From: Mytilisepta virgata
Taxonomy: Eukaryota; Mollusca; Bivalvia; Mytilida; Mytilidae
Assembly: GCA_028015205.1 (NCBI GenBank)
Contig: CM051508.1
Span: 13,782,001-13,846,000 of the forward strand
Direction of reading: 5' to 3'
Length of the DNA stretch: 64,000 nt
The notes under the pieces were generated by a model that saw nothing but the letters and a program-made list of their open reading frames with translations, was not told the DNA's origin and ran no database searches. Both the position numbers and the translations under genes were made by a program. Shown piece by piece: positions 22,132-34,289 of this stretch. The number at the start of each line of letters is the position of its first letter. Positions within the stretch are counted from its first letter, which is position 1.

Positions 22132-22393
22132 TTTAGATTTGTTTGTTTGTTTAGTTGGGGTTTTACGCCGTTTTCAGCACATTTGGCTATTTCGTGGCGG
22201 CCAGGTTTTATAGGTGGAGGATGCCGGAGTACTCGGAGAGAACCATCGACCATACTCCTTGTCAATTTTAGATCGGAGTCGAACACACCCCGCCACATGT
22301 GAGATTAAAACTCACAACCTCAGTGTTGACAGGCTAGTGATCATTAGTAGTCATGACGAACTCCCTAGACCACTCGGCCACCGAGGCCCCCTT
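22132..22393 (-). mobile_element. tRNA-derived SINE, second family
   Basis: The minus strand starts at a tRNA-like head with an intact A box (TGGCCGAGTGG, 22370-22380) and a diverged B box (GTTTTAATC) about 57 bp away, the wide spacing of Leu/Ser-type tRNAs. The body ends in AAAACCCCAACTAAACAAAC repeats. A related copy lies at 40927-41182. Confidence 0.75.
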
Positions 22394-22399
22394 CGTTGT

Positions 22400-25255
22400 A
22401 TAGAATAGTTTCATGTGTTGTTATACACAATGTACAACCGGCATTGCTGAAAAGATGGTGCGTGTTTTTATTTCTCCTTTTCGCTACTTTCGGCATTGTT
22501 CCGTGTTAGCGTGCAAATACGATCACTTTCCATTGAAATAAAATGGGGAGTATTTATTACTATATAATAAGAGCAGATCTAAATTAAATTAAGCATCCCC
22601 TGACCTCAGTGCAATTGACTATTTTAGAAAGGAATCAATCAATTCACTTCTAACATGTTCTTTGTTAAGCAACCCCAGATCTTACTACACTGTTTTGCTC
22701 TTACTGGTAGCATCGAAAAGGAGAAATAAAAACTTGCACGGTCTTTTCAGCGATGCCGGTTATACATTTGTTCATTGGGTATTACAACAAGCAGAACTAC
22801 GCTGCATTTCAGTACCGTAAAATTACTTCTTCCAAAACATTAACCCTTCAAAATATTTGAACAAAAATAAAACAAAGGAAAATTAATTAACACTTTAAAC
22901 GCATGATGTCTTATTTTATTCTATCTCAGTGACCGTCTTTCGAATTGACTGAGCAGTATCAAAAATAATTATATATTAATATGGTGTACCTGACATGTCT
23001 TGGTATAGGTGATTGATGTTGATTCCGTGTTTGGAAAATGTAAAACCAAAAAGGTTATATAAACCACAAAGAGATAAAACATTATAAATTCTATTTTAAT
23101 TGAAGCTTGAGGTTTTGTCTGGCGTAAAAAATCACACGTTCGATTAAAGTCCAAGATTTTTTTTTGTATGAGACAAACATACAATTTTTAAAACACATTT
23201 TAATTTACAAACGAATTGAGCTGATACCTCTATATATATAAGGGTATTGCGATTTTACCACTTTTTAAGAGCTTAGCATGTATTTTAGAATTTTAGAAAT
23301 AAATCCGCTGTTCCTTTGTTCTATAACATTTTTCACAGGCACATATACAAGGTTTATATACTTTATATCATTCCATGAACAAATTTTATCTAAACTTTTC
23401 TCTAGTACCTGTTAGTCAATGAAATACATAGACATTTTAACATGTTAAGAAATTTACAGCAACAGTTCTGCCTAGGCCCATTTTATTTATATTAAAGTTA
23501 TCAAAATACTTCCAGTCATACAAATAGACTGTAGGTCACGAGCTCTGGGGGAAGACCTGATACACCTGTTATTGGGGTTCTTATCTGGCCGTATGTTCCC
23601 GAAATGATAGTTTTTCCCTATTGTTTAGATAAAAATTGGGGGCCAGCTTCATTTAAAAAAAGATCAGATCATCTCTATTTGTTCTCGTCAGTATTTACAA
23701 ACTTACCAGAGACGCTAGAATTTGTCAGTTTAAAATCCAGAGGGTTCAGTCTGTGAGTTAGAATTTAAAAATCGATCTAAACTGGTAGTTGATGAGTTCT
23801 ACGTGCGTAAGAATACATCCACAGACTTATAACATTGAGGCTGCAAAGAGGGAGAAATTCTAACCGTGCTTGGCCTTTAATTAAACAACCGCAAGAAGCA
23901 AGCTGTCAAATATAAAGAAAAAAAAAGGATTTTCGTCGATAACTATTATGAGTCGCTCGCCTGCCAGATCGCCTCCCAGGCATAGAAAAACTAATAAGAC
24001 GACTTTTCTGTTGGAAAATCCGATTAATCCGGTTGAAAGATATGCCCTTTTCCTATTTAACACCTTGTATGCACCTCACGGATGTAGAAATCGTATTTTA
24101 AAATCATATTTCATTTAACAACATTTCACAAACATGCTGTATGTCAACTAATGTTTTAATAAACTTTTTTTCCTTCTTAACGAATGGACCTTACATTACT
24201 TATGCAAATTAAATTCTCGTTTGTTGGCTTTCATCTTACCATTATATGGCAATTTAACCATCATTTAAATTGTTAAATCAATTTTGTTTTTAAATTGAAA
24301 TAAAATTCATACTTTCGTTTTTGCTCATATCAACAAAAATGTATCTGTTTGTAATGGTGAAAAACAAGAACTAATGATATTTCACCTTATAGGTAATAAT
24401 ACGAAAAGATGCAACATTGAAAAATTTAACTTTCTACGTAGAGGTCAAATGTCATTTTAATGGGGTATTTGTGATGGCTATTATGATTCTGTTTGAACTT
24501 ACGCGTAGGAGGTCATTATTTAAAATAATATCAAATGTGACCACCGTGGTAAATTGTGTCGCAATGGCTGACTTTTTCATAAATATCTACACAATGAAAT
24601 TAAGTCGCATTGAAATACAAAAACAGCAGAACCTATGCCTATATCAAAGTAGAAAAGACTTCGAAAATATAAAATGAGTTGATAAATAATAATAAAAAAA
24701 CTAGAGAAAAAGAGAAAAAAATAAAGAAAAGGAAAGAAAGAAAGATAATAAAATCAAAAACTAATAATCTGGATCAAGTCAGATCTGAAAGGCAAGAGGC
24801 ATTGTGTTAATTTCGTACTTTTCGGTATTGAGTGAACCCCTTTTGTGGTTTCATGTAAATACGTTTGTGAATTTTATATTACGTATCAAATAAGTTTGGT
24901 TTTCAAATTTTCCTCTCATCTGAAAGTTTTCAGAAGGTACATAACCACTACCCTGGTCTAAAAAGCTCGATCGTTTCGCTCATTCAGTTTATTGAATTAT
25001 CATAAGAAATGAACCACAGGCACTATTTTGATTTTCAAAACTTGGGTCGAATTTTGTGTTATAATTCAAATGCTGTTTTCAAAACATCAAATGCATTAAT
25101 TTCATTGGCTAACAGCAACTTCCGGTAAAAAAGGTTATAACTTGATAAATTCCTTTCATAACGTCATGCATATAGGGCATGATGAAAATGTTAATTTCAA
25201 ATGGAAAACATCATATTTCTTCATTACTTTGGAATTATAAGTAATGCAGATTATT
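22400..25255. other. No gene recognised
   Basis: Frames here (such as 24417-24677 +, 86 codons) have no domain resemblance, splice support or conservation visible to me. A GAAA-rich simple repeat lies at 24690-24755. Confidence 0.45.
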
Positions 25256-25261
25256 TTTAGA

Positions 25262-25375
25262 ATTTATCAATGTGTAAACTCTGGTTTATCACTCACAAAC
25301 TTTGCATAAAGTCCTTTGAACTTTATTTAGTTTGTGAGTGAATAGCCCGATTTTACGCATTGATGAATTTGAACA
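25262..25375. repeat. Foldback repeat
   Basis: Inverted segments: TTTATCAATGTGTAAA with TTTTACGCATTGATGAA, and ATCACTCACAAACTTT with TTAGTTTGTGAGTGAAT. Confidence 0.65.
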
Positions 25376-25408
25376 TTTAACTTTTAGTGTTGTCTTTGTC
25401 ATTGCTCG

Positions 25409-25503
25409 TATTTAATTTTATTAGATTTTTACCTTTTACGTGTTTGAATCGTCCTGTGTCCGTTTCAGAGCTCAACACATCTTACAAGAGTGATGTCTTC
25501 CAA
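25409..25503 (+). repeat. Dispersed ~95-bp repeat, second copy
   Basis: Partner of 21032-21126, with only a few differences. Confidence 0.8.
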
Positions 25504-25589
25504 AGTAAATAACCTTTATTACTAATAGTAAATTTAAGGTTGAAACTTAATCTCCTCTTCCATTTTTAATTTTATACATTTTAATTCTA

Positions 25590-26270
25590 TACAGCATTGT
25601 CATACACTACATAGGGGTGCGTTTTAAGGTTTTAGAATTTTGATTTTCAAAAATTGGGCCCACAGGGGTCGAATTTTGAAGTTGTGAAATTAAGCTTGTG
25701 GCCTAAACTCCTCTTTCCCTTTTCACTTTATGCATTTGATAACCATATACTATATGAAGATGCACATTAGGGTTTTATAATTTTTATTTTCAAAAACTTT
25801 GGCCCAAAGGGGTCGAATTTTGAAGTTGTGAATTTAAGCCTGTGACCTACGCCCCTCTTCTGTTTTTCATTTAATGCATTTTTTTCAAATTATAGTCACA
25901 TATTATATGTTGATGCACAATAAGGCTTTTGAATTTTCAAAAATTGGGGGCTACATGGGTTCGAATTTCAAAACCTGTGAATCGAAGCTTAAAACCTTAA
26001 CTCATTATCAATTTTCACTTTTCACTTTATGCATTGTATTTCTATATACTATATTTTCATACACTATAATTAGATGTGCAATAAGGATTTAAAATTTGAA
26101 TTTTTAAAACTAAGGCCTCACAGGGTTCGAACTTTAAAGTTGTCCTTTAATCTTATGACCAAAACTCCTCTTTCATTTTTCATATGTATTTTATTTCTAT
26201 ACAGGACGACAGCTATTCCCGCACTCCTCAATTGTTGTGTCCCTGTGTTTGAATAATGAGCCCCGACTTT
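25590..26270 (+). repeat. ~155-bp tandem array, about 4.5 units
   Basis: Each unit contains TTTTAGAATTTTGATTTTCA, a GGGGTCGAATTTTGAAGTTG block, a cytosine-rich ACTCCTCTTTC stretch and TTATGCATTT with an ATACTATAT end. Units are diverged, mostly by substitutions. A related two-unit array lies at 43310-43650. Confidence 0.75.
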
Positions 26271-26459
26271 TGAAAATGGAATTTCTGAAAGTTTATTACA
26301 CATCTACATACAGTATGTAACAATACTGTATATAAATAATATGCATATGCAAAATATTTTTGAAAGTTTATGTTACAGAAATCGTCGTATATAGCAGATG
26401 TAACGCAGTGATGAATCGACTGTGAAATGTACAACCAATAGGCTGGAGGCTATGGTATA

Positions 26460-27670
26460 TTACCGCCAAGAAAGGTGAAGTTCAAGATCGGAAAATTAAA
26501 ATCATCACGTTTGTCATAAAGTTTTGATTTCAATCCCCCATTATTATATATGTAAAAGTACAAATTTAAATACGAAGATGAAGTGGCGTGTCTGTGACCC
26601 CTTTAATTTCAAGTTCACTGGGATAGATGAGATATAGGTAATCCTTAAAGATTGGATTATGAATTGACACAACATTATCTACATGTATATAGCGGAAAGT
26701 TTAATCAAGGACTGGACTAGCTTTTTTGTTTCCGTAGTAGTAGGACATGTAAAAATTTAGCTTCGTATGAGAACAAGAACAGGTCGGCCGAAAGTGGCCC
26801 ACGGTTTGTACCCGTTGGAATAAGGATCGTCTGTTAAAAGGATTATGTCGTTGAGTAATTCAAGCATGTTAACAACATCAGTCTCAGAAAACGTTTTGGA
26901 AGATATCTTTACCAAATACCAGATAATCATATATTTGTAAACGTTGCTTAGTTCAGAAACATTGATGAATAAGCTCACGAAAAAAAAGGTTTTAGTTTAT
27001 GATGTACGTTGGAGGGTCGTTTACAATGTAGAAAATCCACTTCTGATTCACACCACTATTTGAGTAAGAGGTATCACAGTAAGTCTTGGGGGCGTCAATA
27101 ATTGCTGTAGGTAAGGTAGTAAGGCGTTTTGAAAATGGTTTAGTAGTGTGCACTTTGCAGAGCAGCTACATGTACATGTACATTTGTTTGTATGGATACT
27201 TTTCAAGTTCGGTTTCGCAGTAAATGGAAGGAAAGTTATAATTGGCATAACCTACAGCAATACCGAAGAAGGGACATAAATATTATTATTGATTACATCT
27301 TTCTTTGGTATCGTAGTTTGCGCGTAAGTGGGGTTGCCAAGTAAATTTCCAATACCCATGTCCATAATCAGGCAATCACGGTAGTGCCTTGTTTGGAGCC
27401 TTGTCAGTTGGTACAATGCCATAATTGTCATGACGGTAGGACAGTGCTTTTTCTAACTTGAGGATCGTTATTTTAATACTGAAGTTCTAAGGTGTCGAAT
27501 GCAATCACGAATTAATAACTTTATCTACCTGATCCATTTTGAAAGTGTTTCAACGTATTCCTTCTCGTTCCGCTATTTCCGACTGCACCAATCAGTACTT
27601 TGATATTGTGCTTCCAGCTGATAGGTTGGGGATCACGATATTTGGGACATTTTGCAAGGAAATATAATGA
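26460..27670 (-). pseudogene. Decayed Penelope-like reverse transcriptase
   Basis: Minus-strand sequence matching parts of the 718-residue reverse transcriptase, in the same order. At 27.6 kb it matches the NWKYNF...KGPKYREP region, at 27.4 kb the ADKAPNNIV region, at 26.8-27.0 kb the IFVE...IPMGTNCAP region, and at 26.5 kb the KLYDKRDDFNF region. Stops, frameshifts and a missing central part make it non-functional. It is more diverged from the intact copy than the intron tails are. Confidence 0.65.
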
Positions 27671-27679
27671 ATATAACAG

Positions 27680-28680
27680 GATAACGTTTATTTATGAAAA
27701 GCTAGAAATTGCAATTTAATGGTCTTCAGAACAAAACAGAAAAAAGGAATCTATTCCAGAATTATCTGGTGAATTCAATTTGAAATACAGTTGAAACATT
27801 CTGTGTATTTTTTATAATTTGTGTATCCTCTACAATGTTCTCAACGATCTGCAAAGAATAAATATAGCTTTTTAAAATCAGAAATACTACTCAAACATAA
27901 GTGATATCAGCAATATTTGTGAGATAAGAGCCAGTGTAAGGTCACGAAGTCCGTGCCGTGAAGCGACAATGTATAATATAATAGCAATTATCGCATATTA
28001 GATAATTGAATTTAATAAGATCACTGGCGGGCTGTTTTGTTTTTGTAACATAAATTGTCTACAGTATAGAACGAAATAGGAAACGCCCACTGCTTGTGTT
28101 TCTAATCAGCACGTGGAACTTTTAAACCGCTGGGGACTCTCTCACTCGCTATTTGAAACTTCAATTGATAATGCCTATAGAACATTTTTAATTTTAAATT
28201 CCTTGTTTGTTGTAATCGCCAGTGGTCCTGTTGTTAATCTACATTTAGCCAAGTTCTAGTCTTTGAAAAGACATATATCAAATTGTATCCGTTATTTTAT
28301 ATATTGTATATCTATATTTTATTACTTATGAAATATTTGTATTTCTTTACGTATTTTAATTTATGCTTCACAGAAAAATAAAGTTTATGCGTTATAGGAA
28401 AATCTACAATCATAAATTAATTAATGATTATTTTATAGTTATGTAGATATAACTTTATTTTAATTGATTTTTTAATTGTTAACAATATTTTGTTTAATTA
28501 TACATGTAACATATGCAAACGTGATGAAATGATCTGAATCTATGAATCCATATTGCTCAAATTACACAATTTGCCATAACTATATAAGTGCTTGATGAGA
28601 GGCTGTTGTAGTAATTAGAATAACGAGTGAATCCATTGACTAAAATAAAAAAAAAGAGCAATCGTATGTCAGTATCTTCG
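27680..28680. other. No gene recognised
   Basis: Very AT-rich sequence between the decayed retroelement and the 39-bp array; no supported frame. Confidence 0.5.
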
Positions 28681-28684
28681 AGGA

Positions 28685-28751
28685 GAAAGAAGCATTACAA
28701 CAAGACGACTGTTCTTTAAGGAGTAAGAAAGATTAAAGAGAATTAACGTAC
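28685..28751 (+). repeat. Degenerate left edge of the 39-bp array
   Basis: Recognisable but diverged units (GAAAGAAGCATTACAAC, GGAGTAAGAAAGATTAAAG) precede the regular array, as expected when homogenisation is strongest in the middle. Confidence 0.6.
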
Positions 28752-30890
28752 TAATACAAGAGTAAGAAACATTTTAGAGAACTACTGTACTGTTACAAGA
28801 GAAAGAAACATTTTAGAGAACTACCGTGCTGTTACAGAGTAAGAAACATTTTAGAGAACTACTGTACTGTTACAAGAGTAAGAAACATTTTAGAGAACTA
28901 CTGTACTGTTACAGGAGTAAGAAACATTTTAGAGAACTACCGTGCTGTTACAAGAGTAAGAAACATTTTAGAGAACTACTGTACTGTTACAAGAGTAAGA
29001 AACATTTTAGAGAACTACTGTACTGTTACAAGAGTAAGAAACATTTACAAGAGTAAGAAACATTTTAGAGAACTACTGTACTGTTACAAGAGTAAGAAAC
29101 ATTTTAGAGAACTACTGTACTGTTACAAGAGTAAGAAACATTTTAGAGAACTACTGTACTGTTACAAGAGTAAGAAACATTTTAGAGAACTACCGTGCTG
29201 TTACAAGAGTAAGAAACATTTTAGAGAACTACTGTACTGTTACAAGGGTAAGAAACATTTTAGAGAACTACTGTACTATAACAAGAGTAAGAAACATTTT
29301 AGAGAACTACTGTACTGTTACAAGAGTAAGAAAAATTTTAGAGAACTACTGTACTGTTACAAGAGTAAGAAACATTTTAGAGAACTACTGTACTGTTACA
29401 AGAATAAGAAACATTTTAGAGAACTACCGTGCTGTTACAGGAGTAAGAAATATTTTAGAGAACTACTGTACTGTAACAAGAGTAAGAAACATTTTAGAGA
29501 ACTACTGTACTGTTACAAGAGTAGGAAACATTTTAGAAAACTACTGTACTGTTACAGGAGTAAGAAACATTTTAGAAATCTACTGTACTGTTACAGGAGT
29601 AAGAAATATTTTAGAGAACTACTGTACTGTAACAAGAGTAAGAAACATTTTAGAGAACTACTGTACTGTTACAAGAGTAAGAAACATTTTAGAGAACTAC
29701 TGTACTGTTACAGGAGTAAGAAACATTTTAGAGAACTACTGTACTGTTACAGGAGTAAGAAATATTTTAGAGAACTACTGTACTGTAACAAGAGTAAGAA
29801 ACATTTTAGAGAACTACTGTACTGTTACAAGAGTAAGAAACATTTTAGAGAACTACTGTACTGTTACAAGAGTAAGAAACATTTTAGAGAACTACTGTAC
29901 TGTTACAAGAGTAAGAAACATTTTATAGAACTACTGTACTGTTACAAGAGTAAGAAACATTTTAGAGAACTACTGTACTGTTACAGGAGTAAGTAATATT
30001 TTAGAGAACTACTGTACTGTTACAGGAGTAAGAAACATTTTAGAGAACTATTACACAGTTACAAGAGTAAGAAACATTTTAGAGAACTACCGTACTGTTA
30101 CAGGAGTAAGAAACATTTTAGAGAACTACTGTCCTGTTACAAGAGTAAGAAACATTTTAGAGAACTACCGTACTGTTACAAGAGTAAGAAACATTTTAGA
30201 GAACTACTGTACTGTTACAGAAGTAAGAAACATTTTAGAGAACTACTGTACTGTTACAGGAGTAAGAAACATTTTAGAGAACTACTGTACTGTTACAGGA
30301 GTAAGAAACATTTTAGAGAACTACCGTACTGTTACAAGAGTAAGAAACATTTTAGAGAACTACTGTACTGTTACAGGAGTAAGAAACATTTTAGAGAACT
30401 ACTACATTGTTACAAGAGTAAGAAACATTTTAGAGAACTACTGTACTGTTACAAGAATAAGAAACATTTTAGAGAACTACCGTACTGTTACAGGAGTAAG
30501 AAACATTTTAGAGAACTACTATACTGCTACAAGAGTAAGAAACATTTTAGAGAACTACTGTACTATTACAGGAGTAAGAAACATTTTAAAGAACTACTGT
30601 ACTGTTACAGGAGTAAGAAACATTTTAGAGACTACCGTACTGTTACAAGAGTAAGAAACATTTTAGAGAACTGCTGTACTGTTACAGGAGTAAGAAACAT
30701 TTTAAAGAACTACTGTACTGTAACAAGAGTAAGAGACATTTTAGAGAGCTTCTGCACTGTTACAAGAGTAAGAGACGCTTTAGAGAACTGCCGTACTGTT
30801 ACAAGAGTAAGAGACGTTTTAGAGAACTACTGCACTGTTACAAGAGTAAGAAACATTTTAGAGATATGCCTTACTGTTACAAGAGTAAGG
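28752..30890 (+). repeat. 39-bp minisatellite, about 55 units
   Basis: Tandem array of a 39 bp unit (core AAGAAACATTTTAGAGAACT, then ACTGTACTGTTACAAGAGT with variants CAGGAG and CCGTGC). Because 39 is 13 codons, some frames stay open over several units (28826-29056), but no start, splice or domain context supports a protein. Period breaks occur near 29040, where a unit is cut to about 17 bp. Units become more diverged towards both edges, and related pieces continue to about 28685 and 31145. Confidence 0.95.
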
Positions 30891-31145
30891 AACTCTAATA
30901 GTCTTACAGTAGACAAACGTATTTAGACAAAGCTTTCGATTTTTTTATTGGATTAAGAATTAAGTGAAAGAACTATCGTTCTCTTAAGGAAAAAAAAAAT
31001 TCGGAAAGAACTACCGAATACTGACAGCAGAAATACGTATTTAGAAAAGAACTATCGTGTTTTTCACAAGTAAGAAGCATTTTAAAGAACAGTATTAATT
31101 TCCTATAGGAGAAAGAAGCATTCAGAAAAGAACTGCCGTTTTCTG
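30891..31145 (+). repeat. Degenerate right edge of the 39-bp array
   Basis: Diverged units with altered spacing, such as TCGGAAAGAACTACCG, AAGAAGCATTTTAAAGAAC and AGCATTCAGAAAAGAACTGC. Confidence 0.6.
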
Positions 31146-31149
31146 TAAG

Positions 31150-31855
31150 TACGATATTTCAATTAATGTTTGGCATGTGGGACTTCTTTATTACGTTTCT
31201 GCTTGCGTTACCAATGCAATTGACAAAAATAACAATCTCAATACAGTATTATTAATATATAAAATTCTGGTAAATGCAACGTAGTTAAACTTGTAGTTAA
31301 CGTATAGTGTCTCTCTGTATCAGTTTTATGATCTTTTCTGTATAGTAAGGCAGTATAAGATGAGGCTGTTCGAAACATTTTCACTGTTTAACCATACCTA
31401 GCTAGTTTTCGACGATTGAAGCTGGCATAAAGCTTTCAACCGTTAAAAGCATTTTGACAACCAGGCTTTCGAAAATAGTTAGATGTGGGTCAAAACGAGA
31501 TTTCAATTTGTCACCCGTTCGGTAGCTATTGTAAATCTTTTATCAGGCCGGACTGTATATGTAATATGATACATATACCAACTGTGACATTACGTATACA
31601 TGTATAAACATTATCTCCATATCTAAAAAGTATCTGATAGCGGTCGATTCCGACCCAAAAATAGTTTCTATTAGCATTTTAGAAATTCAGAAACTGAACG
31701 GATCGGTAATCGAACTATCAGAGAGTTTTTATTAGACCTTTACATACAAATCAAAAGATCACATCTTATAGCAATGCACAGAAGTTAATGATAGGCTGCA
31801 GACTATTAGCGTAATACTCTCCAGGAACCACAATGAATCGGCTAGCTATCTCCGT
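31150..31855. other. No gene recognised
   Basis: Unique-looking sequence between the minisatellite edge and the retroelement 3' end. Confidence 0.5.
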
Positions 31856-31860
31856 TAAAT

Positions 31861-32126
31861 AAAAAGGACAAACATACCTAAGGAGCAATCAATAAAACGT
31901 AATCCATTGGACAGACAAACCCGGGAAGACAAACGAACAACCACAAGCACAACAAATAAACACAGAAAACTAAAAACAATGAACAACACGAACTCCTATA
32001 AAAACCAGGAGTGAACCCAGGTGCTCCGAAAGGGTAAGCAGTTCCTGCTCCGTATACGGCACCCGTCGTGAAGTTCAACAAAGTCAATCCGGTGGAAGTC
32101 ACAAATCGTAGGAGGCACATGAAAGG
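31861..32126 (-). repeat. 3' tail of the Penelope-like element (master copy)
   Basis: Follows the reverse transcriptase stop codon. It holds a short open frame on the minus strand (FTTGAVYGAGTAYPFGAP and on) that also appears in the isolated tails at 13.7 and 16.4 kb. I read this as conserved 3' UTR sequence rather than a gene, because the frame is broken differently in each copy. Confidence 0.7.
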
Positions 32127-34283
32127 TTACGACAGTGGGAACAGGTCCAACATCATCTTAGATATTGGAACACTGTAATGGTCAATCAATTCATGATGAC
32201 GACCGTAAAATTTCTTAAGTGATGACATCAACTTATCCCTGATAAAACCCTGGTTAAGAAGCTTTTGTGACAGCAGTAATCCTCTTTGTCGAAAGTCAGG
32301 GTAACTCACGCATGCCCTTGAAAATCGGATAAGCTGAGAAACGTAGACGCCATATGCAGGCGATGCTGGTATATTGCTACTTAAGAAGGGAAAATTAACA
32401 ATAGGAAAGTTGAAGTCATCACGTTTGTCATAAAGTTTTGTCTTCAAACGTCCCTCATAGTCTATTTCAAGAAACAAATCCAAATATGAAGCGGACTTTG
32501 GTGTATCTGTAGTATCCTTAATTTCAAGTTCACTGGGGTAGATAAGATGTAGAAAGTCTTGGAATTTGTCGTTATTTAACGACAACACATCATCTATATA
32601 ACGAAAAGTGAAATTAAAGGATTGGGCTAGTTTCTTTTTGTTTTCACGTAGTAACCCTTGAATGAAGTCCGCTTCATATGAGTACAGAAACAGATCGGCG
32701 AGGAGAGGAGCACAGTTGGTTCCCATTGGAATGCCGATTGTTTGTTGAAAAATTAGACCGCAAAATTCAACGAATATGTTGTCTATGAGAAAATCTAACA
32801 TGTTTGTAATTTCATCTTCAGAATACTTTTTGTCAGAATCAGAGTGGTTCTTCACGAAATAAGACTTTTCTCTACCTAGAACAAGGAATTTATACCTGCG
32901 TGTCCCATTTTTCTTGAAAAAACATTGATGAACTAGTTGCTTTAAGCGATCTTTTAATTGAGAATGTGGTATGGTAGTGTAGAGTGTAAAGAAGTCGAAA
33001 GTTTTTATGCTGTTGCATGTAGCCAAAGATTTTGATTTTAGATATTGAAGTAAATTTTTGGAGTTTTTAAGAATCCACATCTGATTGACGCCACTGGTGG
33101 AATATGATGTTTCACAGTAATTCTGAAGGCCCTCTTTAACACATGTCAATATGGATGTTAAAATCTTTGAAAGAGGTTTTGTAGAGCAATTAGCTGATCC
33201 AGCAATGTACCTTTGTTTAAACGGATTCTTATGTAGTTTAGGAATCCAATAAAGAGCAGGAAGGTCCATTTCTTCCTCCTTTGTAGAAATGCCAAAGGAA
33301 TGAAGAACGGTCTTGTGGTTATCAAGGACTTCCTGCTTAGTGAGTGTGGTCGGTGTATAAGTTGGGTTACCCGCAGTGTTATCTATTCCCAATTCGTTTC
33401 TAAGACACTCAAAATAATAGTTCTTACAAACAAAAACGATGTTATTGGGGGCCTTGTCAGCTGGGACAACTACATATTTGTCATGGAGGCGAGTCAAGTT
33501 TTCAACAACCTTAGGGTCTTTAAAGATGGATATAGCTTTAGTGCTCATAGACCCTTGGAGGCTTTTAATTCTGATTTGTATCATTGACCTAATAGCCTTC
33601 ACCCACTCTGAAAGTGTGTCAGCAGGCTCCTGTTCTTTTGAAGTCCATTTTCTGGCATAGTCCTCAACCGAATCCATAAGTAACTTGAAATTGTATTTCC
33701 AATTAATTGGCTGAGGTTCTCGGTATTTGGGGCCTTTAGCTAGCATATTTTTAAGCTTTTGATTATCAACTAGATTGAGATCTCCAGTGATAACATGACC
33801 CACAGGACTATAATTGAATGGAGATGTCGAACAGGAGCAGTCAGGGGGTTTAGACTTGAGGTCATCGGAATTAAGGTCCCGCAATGCCCGTTTGTAATTG
33901 AAAATCTTGGTTGCAATGGGTTTTGTATAAGAATAAGAAATAAGTGGAACAGTTTGGTCTTTGAAATATGGCGGAATTTTAGATTTTACTGTTTTGTGGT
34001 GAAGGATATTGCTGAGATTTATGGCATCCAAGCCTTTATTAACAAAGTTAACTTTGAGGAACGACCTTTGGTGAGATTCGTCGTTATGGATGCGAACTGG
34101 TTTGAATAATCTGTGAGAAGCAATATCCGATACCACAGCAGCAAGTTTGTATTCAGCTGAATTAAAATTCTTGATTTGTTGCTCCATTGCTTTTTTGTGG
34201 AGTGAGCTTAGCTTACACAAAGGAATGGAATATAGTTTAGTTCGAATGTGATGTAGTCCTAAAGGTTTTTGTATGTACGGCAA
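32127..34283 (-). CDS. Reverse transcriptase, Penelope-like retroelement
   Basis: An uninterrupted 718-residue frame. It would copy element RNA into DNA at a chromosomal nick. Visible motifs in order: WIPKLHKNP (about 346-354), the catalytic aspartate of motif A (TFDFFTLYTTIP, D430), motif B (GIPMGTNCAPLLADLFLY, 517-534), motif C (RYIDDVL, with D564 and D565) and the KLYDKRDDFNFPIVNFPF segment (617-633). The N-terminal 200 residues include a Cys cluster (DCSCS, 148-152) and KGPKYREPQ. I see no GIY-YIG endonuclease at either end, although many Penelope-like elements carry one. All catalytic aspartates are kept and there is no stop or frameshift, so this copy could be recent or active. Decayed copies of the same protein lie at 26.5-27.7, 41.6-42.2 and 44.4-45.6 kb. 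Confidence 0.85.
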   Translation of the reverse strand: MPYIQKPLGLHHIRTKLYSIPLCKLSSLHKKAMEQQIKNFNSAEYKLAAVVSDIASHRLFKPVRIHNDESHQRSFLKVNFVNKGLDAINLSNILHHKTVKSKIPPYFKDQTVPLISYSYTKPIATKIFNYKRALRDLNSDDLKSKPPDCSCSTSPFNYSPVGHVITGDLNLVDNQKLKNMLAKGPKYREPQPINWKYNFKLLMDSVEDYARKWTSKEQEPADTLSEWVKAIRSMIQIRIKSLQGSMSTKAISIFKDPKVVENLTRLHDKYVVVPADKAPNNIVFVCKNYYFECLRNELGIDNTAGNPTYTPTTLTKQEVLDNHKTVLHSFGISTKEEEMDLPALYWIPKLHKNPFKQRYIAGSANCSTKPLSKILTSILTCVKEGLQNYCETSYSTSGVNQMWILKNSKNLLQYLKSKSLATCNSIKTFDFFTLYTTIPHSQLKDRLKQLVHQCFFKKNGTRRYKFLVLGREKSYFVKNHSDSDKKYSEDEITNMLDFLIDNIFVEFCGLIFQQTIGIPMGTNCAPLLADLFLYSYEADFIQGLLRENKKKLAQSFNFTFRYIDDVLSLNNDKFQDFLHLIYPSELEIKDTTDTPKSASYLDLFLEIDYEGRLKTKLYDKRDDFNFPIVNFPFLSSNIPASPAYGVYVSQLIRFSRACVSYPDFRQRGLLLSQKLLNQGFIRDKLMSSLKKFYGRHHELIDHYSVPISKMMLDLFPLS

Positions 34284-34289
34284 ATGTTA

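Larger units (their letters stand above)
31861..34283 (-). mobile_element. Penelope-like retroelement with intact reverse transcriptase frame
   Basis: The element comprises the 718-codon reverse transcriptase frame plus a 3' tail (31861-32126) that recurs alone at several places in the window. The 3' terminus is placed where tail copies stop agreeing (GGTATGTTTGTCC then T-rich). The 5' boundary is not resolved and may extend towards 34.7 kb. No long terminal repeats are seen around it. The family is assigned by the order and style of the reverse transcriptase motifs; a separate related lineage of invertebrate retroelements cannot be excluded. Confidence 0.75.

Noticed and set aside
28826..29056. 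Repeat protein gene (LLYCYKSKKHFRE units)
   Set aside because: The frame is open only because the repeat unit is 39 bp. It is lost at the truncated unit near 29040 and has no start or splice context.
28752..30890. CRISPR-like array
   Set aside because: Units are contiguous 39 bp copies with no unique spacers, in a eukaryotic setting. It is a minisatellite.
33300..34109. Plus-strand frames over the retroelement
   Set aside because: Shadows of the minus-strand reverse transcriptase gene.
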